15,813 bases of DNA, taken from assembly GCA_029776465.1 (NCBI GenBank), contig JAKOTC010000022.1:1-15813 (forward strand). Reading direction: 5' to 3'. A program made the position numbers and the translations under genes. Numbering within the stretch: position 1 is the stretch's first letter; each line of letters starts with the position of its first letter. The stretch is from Bacillota bacterium (GTDB taxonomy: Bacteria > Bacillota > Clostridia > Oscillospirales > JAKOTC01). The notes below the pieces were generated by a model. It was given only the letters and a program-made list of their open reading frames with translations. It ran no database searches and was not told the origin of the DNA. Shown one piece after another: positions 15,633 to 15,813 of the stretch.

Positions 15633-15813
15633 ATGTTTGATTTACTTTGGTTGACTGACGAACTTGTCGTTAATAAAATTCCCAGCATGGATGATCTTTT
15701 CATTCAGGACCTGGATATCGAATCCCTGGCCAACAACATGTTTGAAGGCATGGAGACCCGCTTGAATGCTCACCAGCTCTGCAGCCTGTTTGCTATTGAC
15801 AAGAACATTGTTC
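15633..15813 (+). CDS. Second MutS-like protein (5' part, runs off the window)
   Basis: ATG at 15633 follows GGGGGAAC by 5 bases and lies 12 bases after the first MutS-like stop. The visible 60 residues open MFDLLWLTDELVVNKIPSMD. They contain DLDIESLANNMFEGMETRLN, which lines up with NLRLESLVNNIFLGTQFSLS of the preceding protein (residues 28-46), followed in both by a short helical segment. It is therefore a tandem paralogue, and the two products may form a heterodimer, as MutS-family proteins act as dimers. The ATPase part is outside the window, so function rests on this N-terminal similarity. Confidence 0.75.
   Translation, partial: MFDLLWLTDELVVNKIPSMDDLFIQDLDIESLANNMFEGMETRLNAHQLCSLFAIDKNIV

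Noticed and set aside
1..15813. CRISPR array, insertion sequence, tRNA/rRNA, phage or defence island
   Set aside because: I saw no regularly spaced repeats, transposase or integrase frames, or structural RNA sequences on either strand.

Overview
The window looks like chromosome from a Gram-positive anaerobe of the Bacillota, probably class Clostridia and plausibly the Oscillospirales. The reasons are GGAG-type ribosome binding sites, near-consensus sigma-A promoters, lipoprotein signal peptides, an LplA-like sugar-binding lipoprotein and stand-alone MutS-like proteins. This placement is inference; no rRNA or tRNA gene is present to confirm it.

Layout. (1) 1-716 (+): the 3' end of a MacB/FtsX-type ABC permease, facing an SDR oxidoreductase (820-1608, -) across a hairpin terminator. 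The SDR has no ATG, GTG or TTG at the right place and appears to start at ATT. (2) 1685-4335 (-): three copies of one gene family, the extracellular sugar-binding lipoproteins. Two are decayed remnants (1685-1992 and 2100-2683). The third is nearly complete (2810-4335) but carries a one-base frameshift in an A6 tract. (3) 4336-6748: divergent from the lipoprotein gene is mannonate dehydratase uxuA (+), which converges on a uroporphyrinogen-decarboxylase-like gene (-). (4) 7087-11918 (+): a likely operon of a glycoside-hydrolase-like TIM-barrel protein, a DUF2461 protein interrupted by an in-frame TAG, and a GH38 alpha-mannosidase. (5) 12030-15813 (+): a perfect TTGACA-17-TATAAT promoter drives mscL, an M23 peptidase lipoprotein overlapping it, a MutS-like ATPase overlapping that by ATGA, and the start of a second MutS-like gene that runs off the window.

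Function. The central part reads as carbohydrate use: glycan trimming (GH38 and the GH-like barrel), sugar binding at the cell surface (lipoprotein) and hexuronate breakdown (UxuA makes 2-keto-3-deoxygluconate). No sugar permeases, UxuB or KDG kinase lie in the window, so the pathway must be completed elsewhere. The right-hand part combines envelope stress and wall remodelling (MscL, M23) with a pair of MutS-like ATPases.

Most worth following up are the tandem MutS-like pair (Asn-Glu in place of Asp-Glu at Walker B, and strongly biased codon use in the first gene), the decaying tandem array of solute-binding genes with similar frameshifts in two copies, the ATT start, the amber codon in DUF2461, and several perfect inverted repeats that may be operators. 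I did not find a clear, complete new defence or mobile system.
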